64,000 nucleotides of DNA from Isoetes taiwanensis (taxonomy: Eukaryota; Streptophyta; Lycopodiopsida; Isoetales; Isoetaceae). The stretch lies in NCBI GenBank assembly GCA_021234155.1, contig JAJEKV010000023.1, positions 11,043,641 to 11,107,640 on the forward strand. Reading direction: 5' to 3'. Both the position numbers and the translations under genes were made by a program. This document shows, one piece after another, positions 36,431-48,060 of the stretch (positions are counted from its first letter, which is position 1; every line of letters begins with the position of its first letter). Below the pieces are notes generated by a model. The model was not told the DNA's origin. It ran no database searches and worked only from the letters and a program-made list of their open reading frames with translations.

Positions 36431-36508
36431 GATTTGGGCGACTATAGCCAAAACCAGAAAAGATAAACTAATGAGAGAGGGCCCTCTAGTTCTAATCCCA
36501 AACCAGCA

Positions 36509-37154
36509 ATGAAGATCTCCCTCACCACCATTTGGAAGGAACTATCTAGCTTCCAGCAAGAAGCGGCATCACGGGAAGAGACCTTGCTAAATGAAATACG
36601 AAAATTGAGAGATGAGAATGAAGCAATCCGATCTGATTACTAGCAAATAAGAAAGGAACTCGATGCAGTAAAGAGTGATGTTGAATACCTGAAGCAAGAA
36701 GCAGACTCTAAGGCCAATGAAGTAAATGAAATCGCAGATTTGCGGAACACTCTTGAACAGTTTATGGAGACACAGGAAAGGAAAGGTCGAGCTCTGAATC
36801 TTAGGATTGTGGGTCTGCCAAAAAAACCCGAAGAGAAGCCAAAAATTGCAGCAGAACAATTCTTCCAGGAGACTATGGGCTTGCAAAAGGTAGACATTTC
36901 TGATGCTTTTTGGGTAGAGAAAAAAGATACAGGAACTAGACATATGATAGTTAAATTTGCAAGCAGGGAAGCTCGATTATTGGTACTGAAAAATACACAT
37001 ACCTTGAAGGGACAATTTGTTTGGATCAATGAAGATCTATCTAACAAAAGATCGGCTAGCTGAAAAGAAAATAGAAATTGCTAGGTCTAAGGAAGCCAGA
37101 CAAAATAATTAAAAGGCAAAATGGATCAAGGGCAAGGTGATCATTGAGGAATAG
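36509..37154 (+). pseudogene. LINE F ORF1 (coiled coil plus RRM)
   Basis: ATG at 36509. Residues 1-85 form a heptad-rich coiled coil (KELSSFQQEAASREETLLNE..., broken by one TAG near 36641), then the RRM domain from RKGRALNLRIVGLPKKPEE, ISDAFWVEKK and HMIVKFASREARLL, and a C-terminal GQFVWINEDLS followed by a Lys-rich tail. A frameshift lies near 37045. This architecture is that of animal and algal L1 ORF1p trimers, not the DUF4283/zinc-knuckle ORF1 of ordinary plant L1 (compare LINE H). Confidence 0.8.
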
Positions 37155-38110
37155 GACAGATGGGAGGCACTCCGGATAATATTTTGAAATATAAACAAAT
37201 TAACGGTGACAAAAAATCCTGAGTATGCAAAATGAACTGGAAAACATTGACATGATATGCTTTTTGGAAACAAAGGAACATGATCTTTATACCTTGCCTG
37301 ACATTGATGGATTCACGCTAGTGACATCCGTTAAGAATAAAAGACACACATAAAATTCATTTCATATGGCAAAGTCTTGGCTAATATGGAGTGTATGGAA
37401 GCGAAGGCGAAGAAAGGTCTTTTATGATAAGCATATTTCTTCTCAGGTGGTACTTCAAGAAATTCGTAAGAAGTTGTATAATTGCTTTCAGATCTCCAAT
37501 TGGCCTGATCGTATTAAACTTCCAATATGGAGTTGATTGATGCTTCAGGGACATTTCTTACTTCTGGAAGTACTTTGTAATATTTTGAGTGTATAATATG
37601 AAGTAAAACACGTTCTTCAAAAAAAAAAAAAAAAGACACACATAAAATGAGATTGGGAATGGGGGAGTTGCCTGCTACATCAGGGATCTATATTCAGATT
37701 TAGTGACTGCAAGCAAAAAGGATACAAATAATCAGTACATATGGATACAGATAAATCGTCCATCTAGAATGATATTTTTAGCTGCGTGCTATTTTGCACC
37801 AAGGCATAAAAAGACCTACTCTGATGGAGCCACAAGGGATGACATATTCTTTGAATTGGAATAAGATATACTGAGATCCCTGAAGACAGACAAGCAACTA
37901 TCCATATCTGGGAAGATGATCCCTTTTGGTTTGGAACCATGGAGGAAGAGGAGGTGACCAAACAAGGCTGGAACAAATATTCCGAGGATCAGCTCATAAC
38001 AAAGTCTGGACGCCAGTTCTTAAACATATGCACCAATGCTGAGCTCTTGGGATAAGCAAATTTCCACGGTCCAGGACATGCACATATAGAGTAAGAAGGG
38101 TGGTAGATTT
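37155..38110 (+). pseudogene. LINE F ORF2 endonuclease, first part
   Basis: Reads NINKLTVTKN, MQNELENIDMICFLETKEHD, then after the short LINE GGVACYIRDLYSD, IWIQINRPSRMIFLAACYFAPRHKK, and ends at RVRRVVDF where LINE G begins. The MGDFNGR block is degraded by frameshifts near 37900. Confidence 0.8.
37357..37630 (+). mobile_element. Short 5'-truncated L1 LINE inserted in LINE F
   Basis: Flanked by the 18-bp target duplication AAAAGACACACATAAAAT at 37339-37356 and 37631-37648. The insert reads SWLIWSVWKRRRKVFYDKH and QVVLQEIRKKLYNCFQI, an L1 C-terminus, then a stop, a short 3' UTR and poly(A). Removing it restores LINE F endonuclease (TSVKNKR to GNGGVACYIRD). Same family as the tail at 21534-21974. 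Confidence 0.92.
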
Positions 38111-41100
38111 TAGCAGGGGATTTTAATAATACCCCTTCCTGGGATCTCAAAATTGGCAAAAGTCTCAATATGTCTGTCACTGAGCGCTCCAATTGGGATA
38201 ATCTTCTTGACATGCATTTCTTTAATCATATCCCTTCCTCTATTGCTAGATACACATGGTCAAATAAGCAAGAAGGAAATTCTTGGGTATATTGTGCTCT
38301 AGACAGGTTCTATATCAATAATTTTTCTAATTCTTTCTGGGTTAACTGTTTGGTTTACAGTGATGAAATCACCTCGATCTCTGACCACCAACCTCAATTT
38401 CTATCTACTAATCATGTTATCTCATTGAAAAGATCTGGAAATATTCCTTTCAAACTTAATTGCTCTATGCTAGAATCTGACAGGTTTATTGCAGATTTTA
38501 CATCTTTCTATAAATCTCTTCCTAGAGTTCAAGCTGCTAATTCCATGAAATCTTTTACTCAAACATCAAGGAGTCTAAATCATGGATTAAAAATTGGTCC
38601 AAGAATCTTTATGACTCTAGGTAGCTGAAAAGAACAAATTCCTGCAGGAAATGAAAGATGTGAGATTAAAGCTTCCGAGTGATCCTATGAATATTGAGCT
38701 TCATTTATTAGAAGAAAACTTGGAAATGACCATTAAAACTATTGAAGAATATGAAGCAAAGGGTGCTGCAATTAAATGCAAATTAAAAACCACGCTTGTA
38801 TGGATAACAACTACTCAAAATTCTTTTATAGAGTGGCCAAAAATAGACTTTTAAAAAGTCAATTGTATGCTATCACTATGGATGATGGTACTATAGCCTC
38901 TGATCAAAAAGATATCTCTACCTACTTCCATAACAAATATGTAGATATCTTTGCCAAACCAGCTGACAATCCTGCTCAATTTATAGAGGCTAATAAATTC
39001 ATGGATTTTTTGAGGAATTTGCCCCCCTCAAATAATTTTACTACTACAACTGAGCATGATAATATTCCCACTGAAGCTGAAGTGTTCTCTACTATCTCAT
39101 GTCTAGGGAGAACTAAAAGCCCTGGACTTGATGGCCTATCTATAGAATTTAGAATTAGAATAAAAATTAGAATTAGAATTAGAATTAGAATTAGAATTAG
39201 AATTAGAATTAGAATTAGAATTAGAATTAGAATTAGAATTAGAATTAGAATTAGAATTAGAATGATTGTCCCTAGTGCCCTGAGGCCCCTGGACTGATGT
39301 AGCATGGGTGAGCCCTGGACCTGAAGTATGCAGATGCTACCTTCACTTTTCTCAAAAATGATCCTAACAATATCGAATTCTTCTTCAAGATCATTGATTC
39401 TTTCAGTGCTGCATCTGATGTTCACTTAAACAGGGATAAATGTCTCATAATTGGAGATATTTCTAATGATTATATCTCTGTAATCAAATGTATTTATTCC
39501 AATGATTCCACAAAACTTTTAGATATGCCTCTATCCACTAATCCAGCTCTAAAAGGTTTATGGTCTCCCATCATCTCTCGTATCAAAAAGAAATTGACCA
39601 ACTATGGTAGCTGCCTATCTCTGGCTGGGAGATCTATTATTGCAAATAATGTGATTGCTAGCTCTCACATATATTTTTCTTCTGCTCTTTTTGCTCCAAA
39701 ATCTATATACCAGCAATTAGAAAGGATCATCAGGAACGATATTTGGGGCAAGCATCATATGGTCAATTGGAAGTCAATAAGTAGAAGCAAAAATCAGGGG
39801 GATCTTGGTTGTTAGAATCTCTTTCTGCAGGGGTATGCTCTTGCTGGCAAATATGTTTGGAGGGCTTTATATCAAGCTAATAATCCTGCCTCTATCTTTA
39901 TCAAACATTGTCTTTCCTGCAGTTATATTAAAGGGCACCCTTCAGTTATGCATCATCTCCCTTCTTCTGCCTTCTTTAATTTGCAGGTTGGTGCCAACAC
40001 TTCTTCCCTAATGAGAAATCTTATCTCTGCTTGGAATATTTCTCACAAGGCTTTTAAGCATATTGATCTTCAAACATATCATCACAGAACAAACATCTTT
40101 TGGACGTTAAAACTTCTTATCTTATCTACTTATCCAGAGACAACTCTACTCCTTTGGCTACAATGCATCCCAGGATCTACAAAAAATGGAGTGAGCTTAA
40201 TATTATGCATTTAGGTGATCTTAGAGATAACAATAGATGGATCACTTGGACTGCTCTTACGCAAAAAATTAGAGGTACCCTCTCTGACAGAAATCTTTTC
40301 AAGCATTTAATGCAAAGGATTAGAGGCCTAAATTTAGAAGCCAATCCTAATGCTATGCATGATTGGACTCTTAATAATAAAGGGGCATATAAAGTTTCTC
40401 TAATCTACAAATTCCTGAACAGGCCATGCAATCTTTCTAAAGCCAAGCTTTACTAGAATATCTCAGATGACATTGAATTTAAGCTATTCAATAATGTATG
40501 GAATTCATATTTAACTCCTAAGTCGAATACTCATTTGGCTTATTGCAAACGGAAGTGTTCCAAATCTTGCATCTTTTGCTAAACATCAAGCTAGAAATGC
40601 TGCTCCAATTGATTCACATTACCCCTTGCATTGTAACAACATTGAGGATATGAATCATATTTTTATCTGTCCCAAGCTCTTTTCATTCTGGAATTGGTTT
40701 GAACATTTTTTCAATATTCCCAAACCTACTTCATTGCTGCACTTCTTATTAAATGATGATGCATTCATAAATTCTCTATCTTTTATTGCTTTGTGGAATA
40801 TTTGGAAACATAAGAATAAATGTTTATATGGTCAGCACTCTGTTTCTTGTACTTGGATTAAATTGCATGTCATATATGATTTGGAACTGTCTGCCACTTG
40901 CAATAAACATAATAAAGGAAATCATTTGATGAAAGGTGGAATAATTTTGGTGTTTATATTGGTCCTCATAATTTATTTAGATTGTATTGCCATGATGAAT
41001 TTGCTGACAGTGATATTTTATATATCAGATTACATGAACAATCCTAGAGCAGATATCCAGGCTGAGTTCTAGATTTATGTGGAACAGTTGGTTGATGAAG

Positions 41101-41890
41101 ACATTGTATACTCAGAGGGACTTTGGACGGGGTTAGTTAGAGGCAGAATAGATGTTGATATATTGGATATTCCAGAAAGAGAAATAGAATGGGCTATGGA
41201 ATTTTGTAGGGGTACTTACTTGATGCATCAACTATGGTGGTTTCTGGAAAGTATTAGCAGACTGATCAGCAGTTCGAGTTTTACAGGGATAGCTACTATT
41301 ATCACAGGGGAATTGCTGATGCTTATGGCTCACTTATCTTATTCACGGCTACTACAAACTCTGATACCTTAATTCTGGAACTTAATTGGGGGAACAATCA
41401 AATCCTTATCCTCCAACCTCACTATCAAACCTATTCTCCTTTATTGACTCCTATCAATTCTAGTTACCTTACTCCTAAATCTCCTCCACAAAATCTCCAC
41501 TTTATTTCACCCTATCCTTTTCTATTACTTCCTTATCTACCCTTAATATTCGGCTCCATAGTGTCTTCACAAAGTTGTCTGCTACATTTTCAGGTTGTGG
41601 ATACCTTCAGGTCTTGGACATCAGCAGCTCACTTTTACAAGCTAAAACTCTGGTGATCATGCCAACTGGATCCTCTTCTTCTAAAGTTTCCAATGGCGGG
41701 CAACTTAATGCTTTATACTGTTCAGCAGCTGGATCTTAGTTTTCAGTATTCCATATGCATTATCTTCTTGCATTTTCAGTTCTATTGCAATGCTCTGGGA
41801 TTGACAAAAGGCTTTATTGTATCTTTTTTCAATAATTAATGGAAAAAACTCTCATTCTCTCTCTCAAAAAAAATAAAAATAAAATAAAAA
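38111..41890 (+). mobile_element. Plant L1 LINE copy G, inserted in LINE F
   Basis: Same family as LINE H. It is 5' truncated inside the endonuclease (LAGDFNNTP onward), followed by SIARYTWSNKQEGN, SISDHQPQF, the RT linker, a hexanucleotide array in place of the RT core, a post-YADD region (KYADATFTFLKNDPNNIEFF), zf-RVT and the C-terminal domain (EFCRGTYLMHQLWWF). It ends in an A-rich tail (41866-41897). LINE F resumes immediately with LIMSRDDLEMISDF. No clear target duplication. Multiple frameshifts. Confidence 0.9.
39148..39262 (+). repeat. (AGAATT)n hexanucleotide array
   Basis: About 18-19 copies of a 6-bp unit within LINE G, right after SPGLDGLSIEF and before a segment that corresponds to the region around YADD. 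Ile-Arg or Leu-Ile frames through it are artefacts. About 150 RT residues present in LINE H (FYIKFWDLI to LMQYAD) are missing here. Confidence 0.95.
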
Positions 41891-44362
41891 AAATAAATCT
41901 GATCATGTCACGAGATGACTTGGAGATGATCTCAGACTTTGAGATAAGAACGGATTGCCTTGAATCCGATTATGCACCAATCAAATTTTCCTTACATGAA
42001 TGTCGATCAAAGCCAACCAAAACGGAACATACTCAGACCAAGTATGGCTGCCATATACCGGATGTGTGTGGCAGACAAAATCTGCCAAGGTAACTGGTAT
42101 GGCACTGTTGATGACATGAATAAGAAATTGCTGAATATTATAATAGAAGCCACAGAGCAATGTATGCCAAGGCATGTACAGAAAGGGTTACAATGCAAGT
42201 CTTGGTATGACCAAGCATGCCGAATAGCCAAAAGAAACTGGATGGACTGTCATGATGGCAGGAAAATAGCCTTGAGAAGAACATATCAGAGGATCATAAG
42301 GCAAAAAAAGAGACAGTTTATACTAAAGCAACATGAGACCCTGATAAGCCAATACCAAAACGATCTAAATGCCTACTGGAAAAAACTAAAAAGTAATAAG
42401 CACAAAGAGATTCTACTTGCTGCAAGTGAGCTATGGAATCAAGTTATGCATTTATACCATGACGCTAATACTGAGGACCCACCAAAAGTGAGGTCTGATC
42501 GGATTTGCACGCAGGAAGAAGTGGCTGCTGGCATTGATAGTCTGGCAAATGGCAAGGCAAAATATCAAAATGGGCTATGTGCCGAGCATCTCAAATGTGC
42601 AGGAGGCATCATCCATGCAATAATAGCACGCATGTTTACCTTGGCGATGCTGCAAGGATTCCCATAGGATTGGCAGCTCAACCAAATTGTTCCAGTGCAT
42701 AAGAGTTTCTCCATGATGGACGGCAATTATTACAGAACTCTCATGGTGAGCAATCTGTTCTCTAAATAATTTGCTAATATTGTAGAGAAGAAAATTAGTC
42801 TCTGGACTGAATTTAATGACAAAAGAGCCAAAACGCAAGCATGTTTCAGGGCTCAAATGTCTACACTAGACCATTTGCTTGCATTAAAATGCATTTTTGA
42901 CTCGGTTAAGGGAGCCAAAAAATCCCTGTATGTGGCATTTGTAGATTTCTGCAAGGCATTTGACAAAGTCCCCAGAAACAGACTATGGAAAAGAATGAAG
43001 CAATTATGTGTCCCTAAGCATTTATGGTTATTGATGACATTTAAAAATGAAATACCAGATACAGTTGAAAGCAACATTGGGGTGAAACAGGGGTGCCCAT
43101 TGTCTCCTACTATATTTGGGCTCTTTATTGATAGTCTGGAGGAATGGTTGTATAATAATTGTGATGGTGCCACTGAGATCCAGGGATATGTGATCCAATT
43201 GCTATTATATGCTGACGATATGGTGCTCTTTGCACGATCTCAAGTACATATGCAGCAATTGCTCGACCAATTGGCTGCTTGCTGCAACAAGACAGGGATG
43301 CAAGTCAATTTAGAGAAGACCAAAATTATGACAGTAGGTGCTCTCAAGCAAGAACAGAATTTCGATATCTAGATGAAAAAGTTGAGACATGTGAGATGTA
43401 TAAATATCTAGGACTCATTATTGGCAGAAATCACAAATGGCATCAATGCATAGTGCAAAAATTGAAAGCGGGCAGAAGGCATTATATTCTATGCAAAGTA
43501 TGTGCATTAAATCTCACATATGGGCATGGCCACTAAAGATTAGTCCAAAGCATCATTTTATATGGAGCTGAAATCTGGGGGCCGAGGCTGCCACAATGTT
43601 CATGGGATGATATTGAGCAGAAGAAGTTTCTTAAGCTGGAATTGAGGGTAAAGGCACAAACTCCATACCCGATGATGCTGGTCGAATGTGGCATTATGCC
43701 GCTGGAGGGGGAGGCTTTACTCAAATGCATCAGATACCTTGCTAAGATAAAAAAGATGGATGCCACACGCATTCCCTACTGTGCCTGTTTGAGCACCGAA
43801 TACAAAGGATAGTTTGCCGATGCAATAGCATGGTTTGCAAGATGGGATATTTTGTGGAAAGAGGCACTTTCCATTGATAATCTAAGAACATGGGTCTATG
43901 GTAAGATTAGAAGAAAGATGTGGACGAGTCCAAAAATAAAGATGATATTATACAAGATGAATATGAATCCTTCATTGGATGAGGAGACACACTGAAGAGT
44001 GAACATATCAATAAAGAAGAGACGCAATATCAGCAGAATCCAACTCATCTCACATCATCTAAATGTGGAGGTTGGAAGATGGGGTGCCATTCTGAGAAAA
44101 ATGAGATGTTGCCAAGTGTGTCATAAAGATGATATAGAGGACGAAGACCATGTCATACTTAAGTGCCCAGCCTACAGTATGTTACGAGCTAGGTATGGCA
44201 TCAACATGCCTGACTTGCATACCTTTTTTAGATTGAATGGAAATAAAATAGGATCTTTCCTAATTGAGACGCTACGACATAGAGAGAGCTATACAAAAAA
44301 TGTAAATATCTTACTAGATGAAGATGATACATTGAGTGAAAGTGAGGAATTAGATGAGGAAG
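41891..44362 (+). pseudogene. LINE F ORF2, end of endonuclease, RT and C-terminal region
   Basis: Continues LINE F: SDYAPIKFSLHE (SDH-type motif with Y for H), LANGKAKYQNGLCAEHLK, STLDHLLALKCIFDSVK, VAFVDFCKAFDKVPRNRLW, GVKQGCPLSPTIFGLFIDSL, QLLLYADDMVLFARS (about 43215), TGMQVNLEKTKIMTVGALKQ, YKYLGLIIGRNHKW, EIWGPRLPQ and the zinc region CQVCHKDDIEDEDHVILKCPAYSMLRARYG (44115-44200). Frameshifts and stops near 42670, 42770, 43370, 43535 and 43810. Confidence 0.9.
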
Positions 44363-45000
44363 TGTCGAGAATACCCAAAATTTATAATCGAGTCGAGAAT
44401 ACCCGAAATTTGTAATTTTACTGCTATATAGAGGCCTCCTTCTACTTGAGGACTTTCTCGACTCGCGAGTCGAGAAAGACCCCGCATCCTCTGTTTTATG
44501 TCTTCCTTTAGGTATTCTCCACTCGTGAGTCGAGAATACCCAAAATTTGTAATTTACTGCTATATAGAAGCCTCCTTCTACTTGAGGACTTTCTCGACTC
44601 GCGAGTCGAGAAAGGCCCCACATCCTCTGTTTTCTGTCTTCCTCTGGGTATTCTCGACTCTTGAGTCGAGAATATCCACAATTTGAAATTTACTGCTATA
44701 CAGAGGCCTCAATCCACTCGAGACCCTTCTCGACTCGCGAGTCGAGAAGGGCCTTGCACCCTCTTTTTTTTTGTCTTTCTCTGGGTATTCTCGACTCACG
44801 AGTCGAGAATACCCAGAATCGACTCGCGAGTCGAGAAGGGCCTTGCACCCTCTTTGTTTTAGTCTTTCTCTGGGTATTCTCGACTCACGAGTCGAGAATA
44901 CCCAGAATTTATAACTTCCCGCTTTATAGAGGGTAGCCTTCCTTGTAATGGGGCTTCCTTGTAATGGGGAACTTTCTCGACTCGCGAGTCAAGATAGCCC
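44363..45000. repeat. Tandem array of palindromes, core CTCGACTCGCGAGTCGAG
   Basis: About ten palindromes in 620 bp. Two kinds alternate: one extended by CTTT/AAAG or CCCTT/AAGGG (centres about 44466, 44602, 44738, 44829, 44980), the other extended by GGTATT/AATACC with a variable centre (about 44528, 44662, 44802, 44889). The repeating unit is about 135 bp and also contains the conserved spacer ACTGCTATATAGAGGCCTCC. Several palindromes are perfect over 26-28 bp. The array abuts the broken end of LINE F and ends before a splice-acceptor-like TTCATTGCAG at 45062. Confidence 0.95.
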
Positions 45001-45062
45001 CAAATCCTCTGTATGTTCTGCTCCCATGTATGTTCTGACATAGTTTCATTTATTCATTGCAG

Positions 45063-46665
45063 CCCGTATCCTGACCAGATCATACACGCTCGGCAATAGT
45101 GGAAGGCATTGGGTTATCCTCAGCGGCCTAAGGGAAACAGGGCTCCCTCAGACAAGTGGAAGACCTTCGAGAAACTATGCAGATATGTTCTTCTGGAAGG
45201 CCAAGAAGATAATGAGGGGGATGATGAAGATGAGAGAAAAAAAAGAGAACACCAAGAAAGGACAGGGAATCTCTATATGACCAATATGACCTCATTCTCA
45301 GCAGTGAGGCGGTCTGGGTAAAATGGACTGAGATCTGAGGTCTCTGGACAAGAGGCAAGCTTAAGGACAGCAATGGAGAATTGCCAACTAGGCCGGACCC
45401 AAAGTTGTTCGACAAGCAATTCATGAAAAGGATATAAGGCCTGACGGACAAAGAAACGCCCGACCTACAGGGCAAAATCCTGGATGGGACAATCCTGTTA
45501 GGGAAGACTAGGAGTTCAAAAATGCAGGACGTAAAGGATTATGCCACAGTCCTGAAGAGACAGCGTGCGTTGGAAGAAGGCATCACAGAATTCTGCAATG
45601 TTGCATCCAATGTATGCCATGATTTTGATTACTATAGGGAGAAGGCGGCGCTTGATGAGGATGACATGATGGAGTTGAACCGGCTATGTCAACCCTACAT
45701 CAACACGAAGCTTAACGCAACGTCAAAACACCCCCTTTCCTGAACGTGCTATGGCACTTCTGAAGCGGAAGCTTGGATTCGGGGTGGTGCCATTTAAAAC
45801 AGACGATAGCTCCCCTCCCTTCTTGGTAATCTTGGGTCACAAGGGGTTCGGTGGTCTAGAACTGGCGGCTGGGCCTGTGGCACTATTTGCCATGAATATG
45901 ATCGAAGACCCCACCCTATTTTATGAAAAAGCTGATATTGAGCAGTGGTATAAGACGTGTCTGGACATGATCGAGCTAGATACTTTCAGTTTCCTTATCT
46001 TTTGTATGTCGGGCAATCAGACAACTGTTGTGTCACAATGGGCTGCGGATATTAATTTCAGCAACAATGTCTTGTATTCCATATACGATCTAGAACATGA
46101 ATGTAGACTTGGCCTGCCAAATGCACCAAGTTTTGCCAACATAGTTTTGGTTTTGGTTTCAAGGTCGAATGCAGACTTGGACAAGTGGTGGTCAAGTGGG
46201 CACCACTACCTCGATAAGTTCATGATTTCTCAGGAGCATATGGAACTCTGGAAGGGCGACAGGTTTATGGAGGATGTGCCATCGATTGATAAAGTCAGTA
46301 CTAGAATTCCTATGGTCCAATACATAGAATTCCTATCCGGCCAAGAGTTATCAAGTACTTCATAACCAACTCGGTCGAGGGAGATCAGATTGTATGCGAG
46401 TGGTATATGAATGGTTTGTTCTCTCAGGGGGCTATGCTCTATGGATGAAACCAATATCTGTGGTTGGGAACAAGGACATGGTTGAGATCATTCGCTCATA
46501 CCTGGACCTGCTTTATGACCATTTTCAAGACAGGAAGACTGTTAGAAGTAGTAAGAATGAAGATGATGGAGACAAAGATGACAGCCAGGGAGATAAAGAT
46601 GATGGAGATGTCCAAGGTTTAGACGAACTCGCAGCGGAACAAATAATGGAGAATCTGAGATTGAG
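45063..46665 (+). pseudogene. Broken gene, first part: unknown, possibly DNA amino-methyltransferase-like
   Basis: Follows an acceptor-like TTCATTGCAG. Frames in order: SDKWKTFEKLCRYVLLEG with an acidic stretch (45140-45260), KDYATVLKRQRALEEG (45530), FLVILGHKGFGGLELAAGP, EDPTLFYEKADIEQWY, FSFLIFCMSGNQTTVVSQW (45751-46365), then VCEWYMNGLFSQGAMLYG and NKDMVEIIRSYLDLLYDHF (46390-46530), and an Asp-rich tail. The order of a DPxx-type motif, a beta-rich middle and a final G-AMLYG...DMVEII segment resembles beta-class DNA amino-methyltransferases, but motif residues are weak and several frameshifts and stops interrupt it. A donor GTGAGT follows at 46666. Function unproven. Confidence 0.35.
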
Positions 46666-46773
46666 GTGAGTTTACTTTGCGAGTCGAGAAACCCTCCAAG
46701 TCTTTAACTTTTGCCTTTCTCGACTCGTGAGTCGAGAACCTTGTTTCATAACTGACGGCTTTCGTCATTCTAG
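46666..46773 (+). other. Intron with palindromes
   Basis: Starts GTGAGT, ends TTCTAG, and joins LRLR to DIERNQSGSLSLSQ in phase. It contains one half palindrome (GCGAGTCGAGAAA) and one nearly complete palindrome around 46727. The repeats thus lie in the intron and not in the coding parts. Confidence 0.65.
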
Positions 46774-47610
46774 GGACATCGAACGCAATCAATCTGGATC
46801 ATTGTCACTATCACAGGGATCTGCTGGTGATCACTGCATCCAAAAAAGGCAGTCCAGTAGAGGATAGTGGGACCATCAAGAAAGAACCTGAAAGAATAAT
46901 GATCCCGCATATGGATCCTGATCAAGAAGAAATCTGGTCAGAGCCAAACAAGAACTGGGATCCAGAAGGGCCCACTAAACTTGTAATTTTTTACGTCAAT
47001 GGAGTCTTGACTGCAGTATACCACGATGGTGATGTCCCTGAGCTTAACACCTCACAGAAGTCGACAAAAGCAGGGTCTAAGATCGTTTGTCCTCGGCCCG
47101 GAGAAAAGGAGATTATTGATGGTGCCTGGAACGGGGATTCGAAGTGGCCATATGGTCTTGTATGGCAAAGAAAAATGTTGTCAATGTCCTTGATATACTC
47201 GGCCTGCCAGTTTTGAAATTCAAGTTTGTTTGGGGAAACGAAAGGGTCGAGCATGTGTCAGGCCTCGATCTGGCCATCACAAAAGGGAAGCATATTATGG
47301 TGAAAAGGCTGGAAAAGGTTTTTGAAGCATACCAGGATTTTAACAAACACAACACGCTGATCATAGACGACTCCGCCTACAAGTGCTATCATAACTCAGA
47401 CAATACAATTATTGCAAAGAGTTATCGATCAGAAGAGCATGAAACGGATAGGTGGTTGTCTTTCAATCTCGTTCCGGTGTTGGCGGACTGTTTTCCATTC
47501 TTGTGACCGATGTGATTAGGAACTATCCGAACCTCAAGCAGGTCGATCCAGAGAGCAGCGCGATCATGAGGGCTATGGACAGGAAATATTATGGTGATCA
47601 AGAAGAGTGA
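46774..47610 (+). pseudogene. Broken gene, second part: FCP1/NLI-type phosphatase-like (HAD fold)
   Basis: Reads WSEPNKNWDPEGPTKLVIFY, then YVNGVLTAVY where FCP1-like proteins have D-L-N/D-G/E-L/T, so the nucleophile aspartate is replaced by Tyr. Further blocks fit the family: CPRPGEKEIID (RPG), IWSCMAKKNVVNVLDILG after a frameshift near 47135, KFKFVWGNERVEHV, ITKGKHIMVKRLEKVFE and TLIIDDSAYKCYHNSDNTII (the DDS motif is intact). The family removes phosphates from the RNA polymerase II C-terminal domain and related proteins. With the lost aspartate and the frameshift this copy should be inactive. Confidence 0.7.
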
Positions 47611-47689
47611 CCTCTGTTTTCAGATAAAAAAATTCTGTGAATTTTTGAAAGACACGTGAACAATTGTACTATATTTTGTAATGAAAATA

Positions 47690-48060
47690 CTTGTACATTG
47701 AGTTTTCCCGGCCTTTCTCGACTCGAGTCAAGAAAGGCAATGCTTATCCCAATGATGAGACCATTTGTATGCTTCTTTGTGTGATTGAATGTAGCAATAT
47801 TCTGTAATGAAAATAGTTGTACATTGACTTTCCAGGGCTTTTCTCGACTCAGTCGAGAAAAGCACTGCTTGTCACAAGAATGAGATTATTTGTATGCTTG
47901 TTTGTGTGATTGGATGCAACCATATATGAAAATGGTTGTACATTGACTTTCAAGGGGCTTTCTCGACTCGCGAGTCGAGAAAGGTATTGCTTGTCCCAAT
48001 GATGAGACCATTTGTATGCTTCTTTGTGTGATTGGATGCAACTATAAGGAATGAATGCTT
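47690..48060 (+). repeat. Three tandem units of about 120 bp, each with a palindrome
   Basis: Units begin near 47690, 47817 and 47935. Each has ATGAAAATRSTTGTACATTGA, a CTTTCTCGACTC...GAGTCGAGAAAG palindrome of varying centre (47726, 47851, 47971) and GAGACCATTTGTATGCTTC. They lie in the 3' flank of the FCP1-like frame and look like a duplicated 3' UTR. Confidence 0.9.

Larger units (their letters stand above)
36429..44362 (+). mobile_element. LINE copy F, longest copy, split by two insertions
   Basis: Begins at a (CT)n edge with about 80 bp of leader before ORF1. Its parts are 36429-37356, 37631-38110 and 41891-44362. The first gap is a short LINE with an 18-bp target duplication; the second is LINE copy G. 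The 3' end is lost: the sequence leaves LINE homology at SESEELDEE (about 44362), where palindrome repeats begin. It has the only complete ORF1 and the only intact ORF2 start in the family here, but many stops. Confidence 0.9.

Noticed and set aside
38095-38120. Target duplication of LINE G
   Set aside because: GTAGATTT before and AAATCTGATC after the insert are not direct repeats; only one shared T could be argued.
39128-39297. Ile-Arg and Leu-Ile repeat frames around 39150
   Set aside because: Readings of the (AGAATT)n array inside LINE G, not a protein.
44363-45000. CRISPR array
   Set aside because: Repeats are palindromic, spacers are themselves repeated and the setting is a plant nuclear genome with no cas genes.
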